Part shown: piece by piece, positions 1-7,517 of the stretch | How positions within the stretch are numbered: position 1 is the first letter of the stretch | How the letters are laid out: each line of letters begins with the position of its first letter | Source of the DNA: Cloacimonetes bacterium TCS62 | GTDB taxonomy: Bacteria > Cloacimonadota > Cloacimonadia > Cloacimonadales > TCS61 | Direction of reading: 5' to 3' | Length of the DNA: 17,355 nucleotides | Assembly (NCBI GenBank): GCA_001577185.1 | Contig: LSCM01000012.1 | Location: 1-17,355, forward strand | Notes under the pieces: model-generated | What the model was told of the DNA's origin: nothing | The model's input: only the letters and a program-made list of their open reading frames with translations | Database searches by the model: none | Made by a program: the position numbers and the translations under genes

Positions 1-2
1 AT

Positions 3-818
3 GAATTGATCAGTAGTTCCGAATCATCAGCTGTAGCAAAAGCTCAATGGTTTAACACAAATAAAATCTCTCTACTTATAATGACTCTGATTTTAACGAT
101 CTCAATTATTTACTTTATCTACTCCGCTAAAAGAGGAAAAGAACTTTACATACGCAAAATTGGTGGCTTGGAATCTTTAGATGAATCTGTTGGAAGAGCA
201 ACAGAAATGGGCAGACCAATATTATTTATACCCGGTACCCTTGATCTAAATGATATGCAAACAATAGCAGGATTAACAATGTTGGGAAAATTAGCTCAGA
301 AAGCTGCAGAATACGATGCAAAATTAATTGTACCAGTTTGTAGATCAATGGTGCTCTCGACTGCTAAAGAAATTGTGAAAGAATCATATATGAAAGCAGG
401 TCGACCTGATGCATTCGATCCTGATTCTGTTTTTTATCTAACTGATGATCAATTTGGATTTGTAGCGGGTGTAGATGGTATAATCGTTCGTGATAAACCT
501 GCCGCAAATTTCTTCTTAGGAGCCTTCTACGCCGAATCGCTCATCCTTGCAGAAACTGGTTTTACAAGTGGTGCTATTCAAACAGCAGGTACGGCTATGC
601 CTAGCCAACTCCCGTTTTTTGTAGTCGCTTGCGATTATACACTAATTGGTGAAGAACTTTTTGCTGCTTCTGCCTACCTTTCGAAAGATCCGCATCAATT
701 GGGAAGTCTGAAAGGGCAAGACCTTGGAAAGGCAATATTTGTAATACTTTTGATAATTGGAGTTATCCTAGAGATCTCGAACATACATTTTCTAAAAGAT
801 TTTTTAACAATACATTAG
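3..818 (+). CDS. membrane-anchored alpha/beta-domain protein of unknown function (5' partial)
   Basis: The frame is open to the left edge, so the true start probably lies outside the window. A TTG at position 6 could start it, but no ribosome site is visible. Counting from that TTG: a hydrophobic segment at about 22-40 is followed by a basic stretch (AKRGK), which suggests the main domain is cytoplasmic. The domain (about 45-235) has alternating strand/helix character, with PILFIPG at 71-77, KLIVPV at 106-111 and a highly conserved-looking stretch, PFFVVACDYTLIGEELFAAS, at 203-222. A second membrane segment lies at about 242-259. I recall uncharacterised DUF6754-type proteins with similar motifs, but this is unverified recall. 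It is the first visible gene of a four-gene cassette; the next gene starts 9 bp downstream. No enzymatic motif is recognised. Confidence 0.8.
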   Translation, partial: ELISSSESSAVAKAQWFNTNKISLLIMTLILTISIIYFIYSAKRGKELYIRKIGGLESLDESVGRATEMGRPILFIPGTLDLNDMQTIAGLTMLGKLAQKAAEYDAKLIVPVCRSMVLSTAKEIVKESYMKAGRPDAFDPDSVFYLTDDQFGFVAGVDGIIVRDKPAANFFLGAFYAESLILAETGFTSGAIQTAGTAMPSQLPFFVVACDYTLIGEELFAASAYLSKDPHQLGSLKGQDLGKAIFVILLIIGVILEISNIHFLKDFLTIH

Positions 819-827
819 GGTGGAAAG

Positions 828-1523
828 ATGAAAAGAAAATTACCTTTGGTCATTACATTTTCTATAGGAGTTCTGCTAATAATTTCAGAATTTATTCCTC
901 ATAAACCTTTCGGAACTTTATCTGGTGAATTGGAAGAATGGTTTTTAATAATTTCTGGATTTGCCATAATATTGGGACAATTGAGTTTATTCAAGGTTAA
1001 TCTTTTTAAAGTTAGATTTAAACAAAAGGATTGGCAATTTTCAATCGTAACGTTGATCAGTTTTGTCATCATGGTAGGATTTGGACTTCTGTGGGGAACG
1101 GAAAATAGCTCCGGAATATTTGGTAATGGTTCGAGTATCATTCAACTGATCGGAGATAAACCTTTTGATTATCTGTTTCATAATGTGTATCAGCATTTAC
1201 AAGCTACCATGTTTTCATTACTCGCATTTTTCATAGCCTCTGCTGCATATCGTGCTTTTATTGGAAGAACAATTGAATCCAATCTGTTACTTATCGCAGC
1301 TGTTTTAGTTATGCTCGGTAATACGACTTTAGGTGGATTTTTGACCAGCTGGTTACCAGAATCATTAAAGTTTCTACATTTACCTGAGTTAAAACAGTTT
1401 ATTATGACTTATCCGACAACTGCAGGGCAAAGAGCAATAATGATCGGAACTGGATTAGGTATTATAGGTAGTTCACTTAGAATCATTCTAGGAATAGAAC
1501 GATCCTATTTGGGAGGTAAGTAA
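828..1523 (+). CDS. polytopic membrane protein of unknown function
   Basis: This 231-residue protein has about six predicted membrane segments (6-22, 36-56, 70-90, 123-145, 152-172, 202-222). The fourth and fifth are joined by a short basic loop, YRAFIGRTIES (141-151). Between segments three and four is a roughly 30-residue loop rich in G, S and N. The ATG follows a GGTGGA-like ribosome site and lies 9 bp after the upstream gene. The stop shares one base with the next start (TAATG), so translation is probably coupled. I do not recognise a transporter or enzyme family. The conserved-looking loop and its fixed place between two anchored-domain genes suggest a structural or channel-like subunit of one membrane complex, which is an inference. 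Confidence 0.85.
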   Translation: MKRKLPLVITFSIGVLLIISEFIPHKPFGTLSGELEEWFLIISGFAIILGQLSLFKVNLFKVRFKQKDWQFSIVTLISFVIMVGFGLLWGTENSSGIFGNGSSIIQLIGDKPFDYLFHNVYQHLQATMFSLLAFFIASAAYRAFIGRTIESNLLLIAAVLVMLGNTTLGGFLTSWLPESLKFLHLPELKQFIMTYPTTAGQRAIMIGTGLGIIGSSLRIILGIERSYLGGK

Positions 1524-2359
1524 TGGCTAAAGAGAGAAAAAAAATTGATCGAAGATGGGTATTTTTACTCATCTTTATAGGCGTTGCTATACCTTTGATC
1601 GTTAAAATAGGATTACCCGTTGAAACAAGTAAAAATGTCGAAATGGTTTACAACTTAGTAGAAAATACTCCAGAGGAATCGACCGTTTTAATCTCTTTTG
1701 ATTATGATCCTGCAAGTATGCCAGAGCTGCATCCAATGGGTAAGGCAATATTAAAACACTGTTTTAGAAAAAATATAAATGTTATCTTCACTGCAATGTG
1801 GCCAATGGGTGTTCAGATGGCTGAAGATTTGATCGACCAATTACAAGTTGAATTTCCTCAGATCAAATATGGAGAAGATTATGTAAATCTTGGCTTTAAA
1901 GCTGGAGGAATGGTAACCATACAATCGATGGGTAAAGATCTAACCAAAATATTCCCTGAAGATATGTATGGAACACCAATAGATGAATTACCAATTATGG
2001 ATGGAATTAAAAATTTCAATAATATTATGTTTGTTTTCTCACTTTCAGCTGGTTCTCCGGGAATTAAGGAGTGGGTTCAAATTGTTCATGATAAATTTAA
2101 CAAACCTACATCGGGAGGATGTACTGGGGTGAGTGCTCCAGCAATCTTACCTTATGTAAATGAACAACAGCAGTTGACTGGTCTTCTCGCTGGTATGAAA
2201 GCAGCTGCTGAATATGAGTATATGATTGGTGCACCTTCAACTGCAACAAGTGGTATGGATGCACAATCTATTGCACATTTTATTATTATTATTTTTATTG
2301 CTATCGGAAATATTAATTATTGGCGTGCAAAAAAATCTAATGAGAAGGATGGTTTATAA
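1523..2359 (+). CDS. anchored extracytoplasmic alpha/beta-domain protein of unknown function
   Basis: This 278-residue protein has a basic N-terminus (KERKKIDRR), a membrane segment at about 12-30, an alpha/beta domain at about 40-245, a second segment at about 250-266 and a basic tail (RAKKSNEK). The positive-inside rule puts both ends in the cytoplasm and the domain outside. Landmarks are VLISFDYDP (55-63), YGEDYVNLGFKAGG (116-129), GGCTGVSAP (198-206) and AAAEYEYMIG (227-236). It has only two cysteines (80 and 200). A good ribosome site, GGGAGGT (1511-1517), precedes the ATG, which overlaps the previous stop by one base. Strand order and C-terminal layout resemble the first gene of the cassette, so the two may be distant paralogues. 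Function unknown. Confidence 0.85.
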   Translation: MAKERKKIDRRWVFLLIFIGVAIPLIVKIGLPVETSKNVEMVYNLVENTPEESTVLISFDYDPASMPELHPMGKAILKHCFRKNINVIFTAMWPMGVQMAEDLIDQLQVEFPQIKYGEDYVNLGFKAGGMVTIQSMGKDLTKIFPEDMYGTPIDELPIMDGIKNFNNIMFVFSLSAGSPGIKEWVQIVHDKFNKPTSGGCTGVSAPAILPYVNEQQQLTGLLAGMKAAAEYEYMIGAPSTATSGMDAQSIAHFIIIIFIAIGNINYWRAKKSNEKDGL

Positions 2360-3000
2360 TGCTTGGCTTTTTTAATATCCTCGGAATATGGTTAGGCGCA
2401 TTGTTTACTTTTGCAATATTTAGTTTCTTATACAAAGATAATCCCTTTTATAAAACAGCTGAGCATATATTTGTTGGTCTTTCAGCTGGCTACTGGTTTA
2501 TTTATACTATTTATTCTATACTTATTCCCAATTTATATAATCCGCTTACGAGTAATATTAGTAAAAATTGGATCTTATTAATACCTGCTATTTTGGGAAT
2601 CATGATGTTATTACGTCTTATCCCTAAGTTCGACTGGATAAGTCGATATCCAATTGCCCTGATCATTGGTACTACATCAGGTGTATTTCTATTAAGATAC
2701 TTAAAGTCGGATGTTATTAATCAATTAACTGCAACATTAATCAATCCATTTAGTAGTGGGGATTGGGTGGAAGTGGTTGGTAAATTTATGTTAATATTTG
2801 GAACTTTAACGGGTGTTATTTATTTCTATTTTAGTAAAAAACATACCGGTACTTTTGGAGCTACTGCCAAAATCGGTATATACTTTCTAATGATCAGCTT
2901 TGGAGCTGCGTTTGGATACACAGCTATGGCCCGTATTTCTCTGTTAATTGGAAGATTACAATTTTTATTAGGTGATTGGTTGGGATTAATTAGCCCATAA
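2359..3000 (+). CDS. polytopic membrane protein of unknown function
   Basis: This 213-residue protein is almost entirely hydrophobic, with six or seven predicted membrane segments (about 3-24, 37-57, 70-88, 97-113, 141-158, 170-190 and possibly 193-210). A distinctive polar loop, YKDNPFYKTAEH (25-36), lies between segments one and two and should be cytoplasmic or at the interface. The motif GYTAMARISLLIGR (186-199) near the end contains the only arginines of the last segment. It starts one base inside the preceding stop (TAATG), so it is translationally coupled, and it closes the cassette; the next gene begins 14 bp later without a clear ribosome site. I do not recognise its family beyond an uncharacterised membrane protein. 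Confidence 0.85.
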   Translation: MLGFFNILGIWLGALFTFAIFSFLYKDNPFYKTAEHIFVGLSAGYWFIYTIYSILIPNLYNPLTSNISKNWILLIPAILGIMMLLRLIPKFDWISRYPIALIIGTTSGVFLLRYLKSDVINQLTATLINPFSSGDWVEVVGKFMLIFGTLTGVIYFYFSKKHTGTFGATAKIGIYFLMISFGAAFGYTAMARISLLIGRLQFLLGDWLGLISP

Positions 3001-3014
3001 ATGTTTGGATTGCC

Positions 3015-4781
3015 ATGCTAAAAAAAATACTTCTGCTCGTTATAATAATTAGTTCAAATTTTTTATTATCCCTTACGAAAATTGACAGTTTAAAAAGTAA
3101 TTTGGAAACTGCATCTGATATACAAAAGATCTTTATTCTGGAACAACTTCAAGAAGAATTTTGGGCAATCTATCCTCAAGCAAGTTTAGAATACTGCAAA
3201 CAATCAATAAAATTAGCTACTAAGTTGAAGAAAAATTCTTTACAAGTAAAGGGACTCTCAAATTATGCTAAAACTTATAAAATACTCAAAGACTATTCTA
3301 AAGCCATTATTTATTATAAATTAACTTTAGATAAAGCAGAAGAAATTGATGCTAAGGTTATAATTATTTCAACATTATTGAATTTAGCAGAGGCATATTT
3401 AAAACAAAATGACAATGTCGAAGCTTTTGATTATGCGCTACAAGCTTCTAATATGAGTAAAGAATTCAATGATATGAATTCACTAGGAAAAAGCCGATTA
3501 ATAATATCTGATATTTACAAACATCTCAATGAATTTGATAAAGCTATGAGTAATTATAAAGTTGCATTAGAATTGTTTAAGAAAACCAATGATCCAACTT
3601 CTCAAGCTGTAATTCATGAAAAAATGGCACATATCTACAAAGTTAAAAACGATATCCAAAATTTTAGAAATCATTATAACTCAGCAATATCGATCTATAT
3701 TAGAACGGATGATAAAGAGGCTTTATTAAGATCTTATGAAACTTATGGATTATTTATGAAAGCTAATGATCTAATCAAAGAATCGAATTATTATTTTACT
3801 AAATACGCTGAAATAAACGAAGAAATAGAAAGAGATTTCGCTCAAAACAAAGACCTATATTACTATGAATATTATACTGCTAAAGGTAATACAAAAAAAG
3901 CTTTGAGTTTTTACAAAAATTACCAACTAAAGCAGGATTCTCTTAAAAGCCAAAAAACTAAAAAAGATATTGATAATTTAATCGGCAAGGTGAAAAATGA
4001 ATTTGAAAAAGAGACGGATAAATTAAAATCTGATATTTACAGCAAAGACTCTCAAATAAAACAGATTAAAGAAGAAGCGGATAAGATCAAAAGTGAACAA
4101 AAAAAAGTTCTAGAAGAAGTTAATAGGAAAAAACAGATTATAGCAAAACTCGAATCAGATACGAAAAAGAAATCTGAAATTCTTCAGTTCACGAATAAAA
4201 GAAAAAATGAATTTTTAGTGGAAGTGTCTAATGAGTTGATGGAATCTGAAAAAAAACTCGAGCAACTGGCGACTACAGACCACTTAACTAAGTTACCAAA
4301 TAGACGTTCTATGGTTGAAAAATTAAATTATCAACAAAAAAGATATGAAAGAAATAAGAAGCCCTTTTCAGTTGTGATAGCAGATATAGATGATTTTAAA
4401 GAAGTAAATGATAATTTTGGGCATGAGTGCGGTGATCATGTTCTCAAATCTATTTCCGATACCTTCAGGTCTATGATAAGACAACAGGATATTTGTGCTC
4501 GTTGGGGTGGTGAAGAATTTTTATTTTTATTTCCCGAAACGGATGAAGATGGAGCTGAAGTAATCTCCAATAAAATACGAAAAAAAATCGAAAAAACTAT
4601 TATTATATATAACCAAAAAGAAATTGATATCACAGTGAGCTTTGGAATAGCTCAATATTCATATCCCAAATCAATAAATAACTGCATAGCAAATGCAGAT
4701 AGCTCTTTATATGCAGGGAAAAGATCAGGTAAAAATAAGGTTGTATGCGCATCTATATTAAAAGACAAAGGAGTTAAATAA
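3015..4781 (+). CDS. TPR / coiled-coil diguanylate cyclase (GGDEF domain)
   Basis: This 588-residue protein has a hydrophobic secretion-like N-terminus (about 3-20), helical TPR-type repeats at about 40-310, a long charged coiled coil at about 315-415, and a GGDEF domain at about 420-580. The active loop is GGEEF (498-502), with metal-binding aspartates in IADIDDF (455-461) and the usual N-terminal DHLTKLPNRR. RQQD at 489-492 lies five residues before the loop, the canonical inhibitory I-site that binds c-di-GMP. GGDEF enzymes condense two GTP to c-di-GMP, and all required residues are visible. Oddly, no membrane segment lies between the TPR region and the cyclase domain, so a cleaved signal peptide would place the cyclase away from GTP. 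The N-terminus may instead be an anchor of reverse orientation. The stop abuts the start of the next gene. Confidence 0.93.
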   Translation: MLKKILLLVIIISSNFLLSLTKIDSLKSNLETASDIQKIFILEQLQEEFWAIYPQASLEYCKQSIKLATKLKKNSLQVKGLSNYAKTYKILKDYSKAIIYYKLTLDKAEEIDAKVIIISTLLNLAEAYLKQNDNVEAFDYALQASNMSKEFNDMNSLGKSRLIISDIYKHLNEFDKAMSNYKVALELFKKTNDPTSQAVIHEKMAHIYKVKNDIQNFRNHYNSAISIYIRTDDKEALLRSYETYGLFMKANDLIKESNYYFTKYAEINEEIERDFAQNKDLYYYEYYTAKGNTKKALSFYKNYQLKQDSLKSQKTKKDIDNLIGKVKNEFEKETDKLKSDIYSKDSQIKQIKEEADKIKSEQKKVLEEVNRKKQIIAKLESDTKKKSEILQFTNKRKNEFLVEVSNELMESEKKLEQLATTDHLTKLPNRRSMVEKLNYQQKRYERNKKPFSVVIADIDDFKEVNDNFGHECGDHVLKSISDTFRSMIRQQDICARWGGEEFLFLFPETDEDGAEVISNKIRKKIEKTIIIYNQKEIDITVSFGIAQYSYPKSINNCIANADSSLYAGKRSGKNKVVCASILKDKGVK

Positions 4782-5537
4782 TTGAAAGTATTTAGTGTAA
4801 GTGGTTTACATCATACAGGGAAAACAACAACAGTTATTCAATTGATGAATGAGCTTAGACAAAGAGGATATACTGTCCAATCTATCAAAGATATTCATAG
4901 TGATAAATTCACTATGGAAAAAGTTGAGAGCAATAGTTGGAAACATTGGAAAGCGAGTAATAATATCGTTATAGCACGAGGTCTTAACGAAACGTATCAG
5001 ATCTGGCATAAAAGGTTAACTTTGAATGAAATGCTCAAGCATTTAGATGCTGATTATGTAATCGTTGAGGGTATGAAAAAAGCTGCTATCCCTAAGATAT
5101 TTTGCGCTAAAAGCAAATCCCAACTTGATGAATACGTTGATGATACAGTATTTTCTATCTCTGGTGTTTATGCAAATGATAATAACAAATATAGGAATCT
5201 ACCGGTTCTCGATGCTACCAAAGATATAATTCAACTAACAGATCTAGTTGAACGGAAAGTTTTTGAAGTACTACCTTTAGCCAAACCTGAATGTTGTAGT
5301 GAATGCGGATTCAGTTGCTACGCAATGGTCGGTAAAATTCTTACAGAAGAAAAGAGCAGAGATGATTGTAAAACAGACAGAAATTTGGAAGTTGAGGTAA
5401 GATTTAACCATGAACTGATTAACATTGTTCCATATGTACAAAGTACAATCAAGGATGTTATTAAAGCTCTAACCAAAAACCTTAAAGGCTATAGTAAAGG
5501 TGATAGAATTGATATCACGATTAATGAGTTAGAATGA
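4782..5537 (+). CDS. MobB-like GTPase with C-terminal cysteine-rich (Fe-S type) domain
   Basis: MobB proteins are P-loop GTPases that assist molybdopterin guanine dinucleotide formation. The 251-residue protein shows a Walker A, GLHHTGKT (8-15), the family's SIKDIH (34-39) in place of the usual KHxxH, and a Walker-B-like YVIVEGMKK (92-100). The C-terminal third carries CCSECGFSC (171-179) and Cys196 in RDDC, a spacing like 4Fe-4S domains with CxxCGxxxC plus a distal Cys. A small domain ending in ITINELE follows. E. coli MobB lacks this extension; archaeal and anaerobe forms have it, from memory. The TTG start at 4782 is chosen because AAAGGAG (4767-4773) lies 8 bases upstream and the previous stop ends at 4781. 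It overlaps the next gene by ATGA. Confidence 0.82.
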   Translation: MKVFSVSGLHHTGKTTTVIQLMNELRQRGYTVQSIKDIHSDKFTMEKVESNSWKHWKASNNIVIARGLNETYQIWHKRLTLNEMLKHLDADYVIVEGMKKAAIPKIFCAKSKSQLDEYVDDTVFSISGVYANDNNKYRNLPVLDATKDIIQLTDLVERKVFEVLPLAKPECCSECGFSCYAMVGKILTEEKSRDDCKTDRNLEVEVRFNHELINIVPYVQSTIKDVIKALTKNLKGYSKGDRIDITINELE

Positions 5538-6130
5538 AAAATATAATCATCCAAACAGATAAGGAACAAGTAATAAAAATCTGCCAAAGTAAAACCCACT
5601 TCCAAAAAGAACTGTATATTTACAATAAAGAATTTCCATTTACACCAAAATTATTAGATGATGATAACGAAAATACACTCATTCTAGAATATATTGATGG
5701 CATTCAAATCGGTAAATTAATTGAACCAAATTTTAGTCAATTAGCTACAATTATTGCTGATCTTCATAATTGTGAAAATAAAAATGGGAAAACTATCTGC
5801 CATTTTGATAATAATCCGAAAAACTATTTATTCAAGAAAAAAAAATACTACATGATCGATTTTTCAAACTGGTGTTATGATTTTCCGGAAACAGATCTAA
5901 TACATTTTTTACTATTTTGGGCATCAATAACAAAGTACAAAAAATTTAAACGTATTTCTAAGAAATTCATAAATAAATATAGCCAGATCAGATCTATAAA
6001 TACTCTTGAATGGAGTTTATTATTTCCTGAAGTTACTAAAAGATTTGATTATCGCAGAAAAAAACACAAAAAAATTGAAACTAATGATGATCTAATAAGA
6101 AATAGAAACTTTCTAAATGAACTTTGTTGA
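5534..6130 (+). CDS. minimal kinase-fold (APH/Bud32-like) protein
   Basis: This 198-residue protein keeps the core of the eukaryotic-like/aminoglycoside phosphotransferase kinase fold: a candidate ATP lysine in EQVIKI (Lys15), helix-C glutamate Glu26, hinge-like LILEYIDG (49-56), catalytic loop HFDNNPKN (His90, Asp92, Asn97), and metal-binding Asp109 in MIDFS. There is no glycine-rich loop; the protein begins at about the second or third strand of the N-lobe. The C-terminal third is basic (KYKKFKR, YRRKKHKK). The start overlaps the MobB-like stop by four bases (ATGA), implying coupled expression. The substrate is unknown; a sugar, lipid or protein hydroxyl are all possible. Catalytic residues appear intact, so activity is plausible but unproven. 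Confidence 0.72.
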   Translation: MKNIIIQTDKEQVIKICQSKTHFQKELYIYNKEFPFTPKLLDDDNENTLILEYIDGIQIGKLIEPNFSQLATIIADLHNCENKNGKTICHFDNNPKNYLFKKKKYYMIDFSNWCYDFPETDLIHFLLFWASITKYKKFKRISKKFINKYSQIRSINTLEWSLLFPEVTKRFDYRRKKHKKIETNDDLIRNRNFLNELC

Positions 6131-6227
6131 TGATATTCTATATACAAGTGCAAAATTTTTAAGCTTTTTTTATAATTACGATTAGTTAAACAACAAATTT
6201 ATTAACTTCTTATCTAGTTAATTGTAG

Positions 6228-6785
6228 TTAATTTCCAGAAAAACTAATATTCGTATATTGCCCAGCAGTTAGTTCAACTTCTATTATCGGATACTCGTTG
6301 CTATAATTGTCAATGATCTTTAATTGTGTGTTCTGTGGAGAAACAGGGAAGGTTTCAGTACTTTCGGGTAGAATCATATTTTCCAAAACATTATCTGACC
6401 AAACCGAAATACTATCTTCTCTTAGTAGAATTTGATAAATATGAATAAAATATGAAATATTTGTTATCTCGATCGCAGCTCTATCTTGTAAAACATAAAG
6501 ATGTTTATCTTCTCCAGGTTTCATTGTAACCTTGAAATCTTGAGGTTTAATAAACAACGATCCAGAATAAGTGACAGGTATTTTTTCTTTCTCATGGATT
6601 AGTAAGTATGAATTCAAATAATAAGTAATATTTACAGGTTCACAATTTTCAAGCATAGGATAAATTTGACCATCGACTTTGACTTCTACCATCTGAGGTG
6701 CATCATTATGAATAATCAAATGAGATTCTTTAGTACATCCTATAAATAAGACTAATATAAATAAAACAAGAGTTTTGTTAGTCAT
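6228..6785 (-). CDS. putative lipoprotein with C-terminal beta-sandwich-like domain
   Basis: This 185-residue protein has a short hydrophobic signal ending in LFIGC (13-17). Cys17 is a likely lipidation site, although Phe rather than Leu at -3 makes a weak lipobox. The mature part is rich in beta-strand patterns. The C-terminal half (about 103-180) contains ITNISYFIHIYQI, a WSDN (129-132) and a later LKIIDNYSNEYPI. I recall a widespread beta-sandwich motif of the form W-x-D-x-L, P-G-x-S/T, D-x-x-G-N-x-Y in hypothetical surface proteins, which this resembles. Precise function unknown. A strong GGAGG site lies just upstream of the ATG, and a good promoter is visible. It stands alone, convergent with the upstream plus-strand block. 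Confidence 0.78.
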   Translation of the reverse strand: MTNKTLVLFILVLFIGCTKESHLIIHNDAPQMVEVKVDGQIYPMLENCEPVNITYYLNSYLLIHEKEKIPVTYSGSLFIKPQDFKVTMKPGEDKHLYVLQDRAAIEITNISYFIHIYQILLREDSISVWSDNVLENMILPESTETFPVSPQNTQLKIIDNYSNEYPIIEVELTAGQYTNISFSGN

Positions 6786-6802
6786 GATTTTCCTCCAGTT
6801 AC

Positions 6803-6831
6803 ATTTTACAATAAACTTTTTAAGCTGTAAA
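6803..6831 (-). promoter_or_regulatory. sigma-70-like promoter for the lipoprotein gene
   Basis: On the minus strand, TTTACA (6831-6826) and TAAAAT (6808-6803) each match the consensus at five of six bases and are separated by exactly 17 bases. Predicted transcription start is near 6796, which leaves a short leader containing the GGAGG site before the ATG at 6785. Confidence 0.6.
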
Positions 6832-6857
6832 GAAATAAAATGTGAGAAATGTATTAC

Positions 6858-6885
6858 TTGACAAAATGTAATTTACTCAAATACT
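6858..6885 (+). promoter_or_regulatory. sigma-70-like promoter for the tandem RRM genes
   Basis: A perfect TTGACA (6858-6863) is followed 16 bases later by AATACT (6880-6885), which matches TATAAT at four of six positions. The predicted start near 6892 leaves a leader of about 25 bases with the GGAGGGG ribosome site before the ATG at 6916. It is back-to-back with the lipoprotein promoter; the two -35 boxes are only 26 bp apart. Confidence 0.5.
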
Positions 6886-6915
6886 TTTATAAAATTAAAT
6901 TCTGGAGGGGTATTT

Positions 6916-7206
6916 ATGAAGATTTTTGTTGGCAAACTTTCGCGAGAAGTAAACAAGGAAGCATTGTTGGGACTCTTTACAGAATATGGTAAGGTTGGAT
7001 CATTTGATGTGTTAATTGATAAGATCAATGGAGAATGGTTAACGTTTGCCTTCATTGACATGCAAAAGTCTGAGGCTACAGCAGCAATTGATGCACTCGA
7101 TGGTAAAAAATTCAATGGAGACACGCTCAGTGTTCATACTGCTCGAGTTAAAACAGAAGATAGAAGATTTGATGATCCACCACCAAGTCCTCATCAGGAT
7201 CTATAA
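6916..7206 (+). CDS. single-RRM RNA-binding protein
   Basis: This 96-residue protein is one RNA-recognition motif plus a short tail. The RNP-2 strand is KIFVGKL (2-8) with aromatic Phe4. The RNP-1 strand is LTFAFIDM (42-49), which keeps both RNA-stacking aromatics (Phe44, Phe46) but lacks the usual basic residue and glycine at its start. Small RRM proteins of this size in bacteria bind single-stranded RNA and are often linked to cold or post-transcriptional control; that role is family-level knowledge. The tail is proline-rich and acidic (DDPPPSPHQD). The strong GGAGGGG ribosome site suggests good expression. Its stop shares one base with the next start, so the two RRM proteins are probably made together. 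Confidence 0.92.
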   Translation: MKIFVGKLSREVNKEALLGLFTEYGKVGSFDVLIDKINGEWLTFAFIDMQKSEATAAIDALDGKKFNGDTLSVHTARVKTEDRRFDDPPPSPHQDL

Positions 7207-7517
7207 TGAAGATATACATTGGTAATTTGCCTTCAGATGTTACTCATGATGAGATAAAAAATTTACTAAAGCAATTTGGCACAGTTAGTAATGTAAAAAC
7301 TGATGTACAATTCAGTAATAAAAAGCTAGTCCAATATGCTATTATTGGTATGCCAGATCATGCTGAAGCAATAAAAACCATTGAGCAATTAGATAAATAT
7401 GAATTTCGTAACTATGTATTGCAAGTAAATCCTGCTCGAACAGGACCTAAAAACCGAAGACGTGATGGAAGAATCGGAGGAAGACGCTCAAGCGACCCCT
7501 CCATTTCATATTTTTAG
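7206..7517 (+). CDS. second single-RRM RNA-binding protein with basic tail
   Basis: This 103-residue protein has the same layout as its upstream neighbour, to which it is translationally coupled (TAATG). RNP-2 is KIYIGNL (2-8) with Tyr4. RNP-1 is VQYAIIGM (42-49): Tyr44 is kept, but the second aromatic is Ile46, so the canonical stacking surface is weakened. The tail (about 77-97) is arginine/glycine-rich (KNRRRDGRIGGRR), unlike the acidic, proline-rich tail of the first copy, and could add non-specific RNA affinity. The pair looks like a tandem duplication that has diverged. Its stop codon overlaps the stop codon of the opposing patatin gene by four bases. Confidence 0.9.
   Translation: MKIYIGNLPSDVTHDEIKNLLKQFGTVSNVKTDVQFSNKKLVQYAIIGMPDHAEAIKTIEQLDKYEFRNYVLQVNPARTGPKNRRRDGRIGGRRSSDPSISYF

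Noticed and set aside
6131..6227. Possible terminator with a T-run between the mini-kinase and lipoprotein genes
   Set aside because: There is a run of T near 6165-6171, but no convincing stem precedes it on either strand.
6215..6233. Direct repeat TAGTTAATT, two copies one base apart, at the end of the lipoprotein gene
   Set aside because: It is only 9 bp, AT-rich and overlaps the stop codon; chance is the simplest explanation.
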